Assembly: GCA_944367045.1 (NCBI GenBank)
Contig: CALVWI010000003.1
Span: forward strand, 55,311 to 119,310
Length of the DNA stretch: 64,000 nt
Direction: 5' to 3'
Source of the DNA: an uncultured Clostridia bacterium
GTDB lineage: Bacteria > Bacillota > Clostridia > Christensenellales > Borkfalkiaceae
Shown: positions 62,999 to 64,000 of the stretch, one piece after another
Position numbering within the stretch: position 1 is the stretch's first letter
Layout: every line of letters begins with the position of its first letter
Translations under genes and position numbers: made by a program
Notes under the pieces: generated by a model
Told to the model about the DNA's origin: nothing
Databases searched by the model: none
The model's input: the letters and a program-made list of their open reading frames with translations, nothing else

Positions 62999-63880
62999 TT
63001 ATACGCTCTTTGTGCGGGCGCGGAGTTTCCCCGCAAGCGTGAAGGCGAGGAAGGCGAGAAGGTCGATGGCGACGATGGTCGAGCCGACGGGCGTCGAGAG
63101 CCAGATGGAGAGCAGCACGCCCAGCACCGAGCAGACGACGGAGACGATCGCCGAACAGATGACGACGAGCTTAAAACTCTTAAAGACGCGCATCGCCGAG
63201 AGCGCGGGGAAGATGACGAGTGCCGAGATGAGCAGCGACCCGACGAGGTTCATCGCAAGCACGATGATGAAGGCGATGACGACGGCGATGAGGAGGTTGT
63301 ACGCCCCCGTCTTGACGCCCGTCGCCTTTGCGAAGGTCTCGTCGAAGGTGACGCCGAAGATCTTGTTGTAGAAGAGAACGTACACCAGGATGACGAGCAC
63401 ACTCATCGCAATGCAGATCCAAAGGTCGGTCGCATTCACCATGAGAATGGAGGACGAGCCGAAGAGCGTCGTGCAGACGTCGCCCGCCAAATTCCCCGCG
63501 TTCGAGAAGCTGTAGATGAGATACCCCAGCGCCAGCGAGGAGACGGAGATGAGCGCGAGCGTCGCATCGCCGTTGAGCTTGGTCTTGCGGCCGCCCGTAC
63601 GAAGGAGCAGGATGGCCGCAAGCACGGTGACGGGCAGGACGATGAAGGTATCGTTGAAGTCGAATGCCTGCCCCGCCGCGACCGCGACGACCGCCGCGAT
63701 CGCCTGTCCGCCGAACGCGACGTGCGAGAGGCCGTCTCCGATGAAGGAGAACCGCTTCAAAACGAGCGTCACGCCGAGGAGTGCCGCGCACAGCGCCGTC
63801 AGGACGCAGATGATGAGCGCGTACCACACGAAGGGGAAGTTGAAGAACTGCAGAAATTCCGTAAAGCTGATGACGTTCAT
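62999..63880 (-). CDS. Metal (Zn/Mn) ABC transporter permease, ABC-3 family
   Basis: 293 residues, ZnuB/MntB-like, with eight or nine hydrophobic helices (WYALIICVLTALCAALLGVTL through STIVAIDLLAFLAFTLAG). Contains FSFIGDGLSHVAFGGQAI, the conserved cytoplasmic loop contacting the ATPase, and MNLVGSLLISALVIFPAL. Starts inside the stop of the ATPase gene. Metal specificity not assignable. Confidence 0.92.
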   Translation of the reverse strand: MNVISFTEFLQFFNFPFVWYALIICVLTALCAALLGVTLVLKRFSFIGDGLSHVAFGGQAIAAVVAVAAGQAFDFNDTFIVLPVTVLAAILLLRTGGRKTKLNGDATLALISVSSLALGYLIYSFSNAGNLAGDVCTTLFGSSSILMVNATDLWICIAMSVLVILVYVLFYNKIFGVTFDETFAKATGVKTGAYNLLIAVVIAFIIVLAMNLVGSLLISALVIFPALSAMRVFKSFKLVVICSAIVSVVCSVLGVLLSIWLSTPVGSTIVAIDLLAFLAFTLAGKLRARTKSV

Positions 63881-64000
63881 GCCGACAGCCCTCCCCGCGC
63901 GAAGATCTTGCCGACCTCGCTTCTCTCGTACTCCTCCACCGTGCCGAAGAAGGCGCTGCCGTGCAGGACGTGCAAAATGTGCGTCGCGTACGCGAGCACG
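63877..64000 (-). CDS. Metal ABC transporter ATP-binding protein, C-terminal end (5' part outside window)
   Basis: 41 codons before the window edge: VLAYATHILHVLHGSAFFG then YERSEVGKIFARGG and a TGA that overlaps the permease ATG (ATGA). The LHG-SAFFG end is typical of ZnuC/MntA ATPases. Only the C-terminal tail is visible. Confidence 0.7.
   Translation of the reverse strand, partial: VLAYATHILHVLHGSAFFGTVEEYERSEVGKIFARGGLSA

Overview
The window is a GC-rich, densely coding chromosomal segment of an endospore-forming member of the Bacillota, most likely class Clostridia. It carries the complete spoIIIA operon, spoIVB, spoIVA and a ytfJ/gerW-type gene, a Clostridia-type glycogen cluster (glgB-C-D-A-P plus a GH13 amylase), an IspH-S1 fusion, an L-box lysine riboswitch and a Lys/DAP pathway. 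GH51 arabinofuranosidase plus glycogen storage suggests a saccharolytic, probably gut-associated, anaerobe. The genus cannot be fixed from sequence alone.

Layout, left to right. Position 2-1702 is the 3' end of a GH51 gene. 1793-6253 is spoIIIAA-AH behind a SigmaE-like promoter. 6352-16746 is a core block syntenic with the Bacillus nusB-folD-ispA-dxs-tlyA-argR-recN-spoIVB region, with nadK inserted and with accBC and xseAB absent, ending in a D,D-carboxypeptidase. 16846-24906 holds lysA, an ABC-F gene with an attenuation-type leader, htpG, a cold-shock gene, murC and a DUF815 ATPase. 25060-26109 is a lone ilvC with an operator-like palindrome over its promoter. 26299-36936 is the glycogen operon. 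36937-40840 is a more AT-rich stretch with a relic region, a tyrosine recombinase, hflX, a small Cys-rich protein and lexA. From 40847 to 59340 nearly everything is on the minus strand: rluB; dacB-gerW-DUF2953; scpB-scpA-M50 protease; an operon of chorismate mutase-CMP kinase fusion, plsC and ispH-rpsA; a HI0933/BaiN flavoprotein; spoIVA; a cupin/CMD pair; and an Hsp33-methyltransferase-membrane protein-TPR operon. 59445-62505 is a lysine-riboswitch-controlled asd-dapA-dapB operon. A tRNA-Thr and the end of a zinc/manganese ABC transporter close the window.

The most unusual signal is a small dispersed palindromic element found six times. Its core is GCATAGTACTATG, three variable bases, then GACATARTAT. 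Three copies are intergenic. Three lie inside unrelated genes (spoIIIAE, dxs and the BaiN-type flavoprotein), always in the same orientation and reading frame, so that three unrelated proteins share the peptide LHSTM(S/R)DI. It resembles in principle the protein-coding palindromic elements known from Rickettsia but is much shorter. Two copies bracket the tyrosine recombinase-hflX block.

Other notable points: several promoters lie six to nine bases from an ATG with no ribosome-binding site (predicted leaderless mRNAs); an ABC-F resistance-type leader with a possible ATT-started nine-codon peptide; a chorismate mutase-CMP kinase fusion; and Lys/Ala-rich tails on two glycogen enzymes. All functional calls are by sequence recognition; no database search was run.
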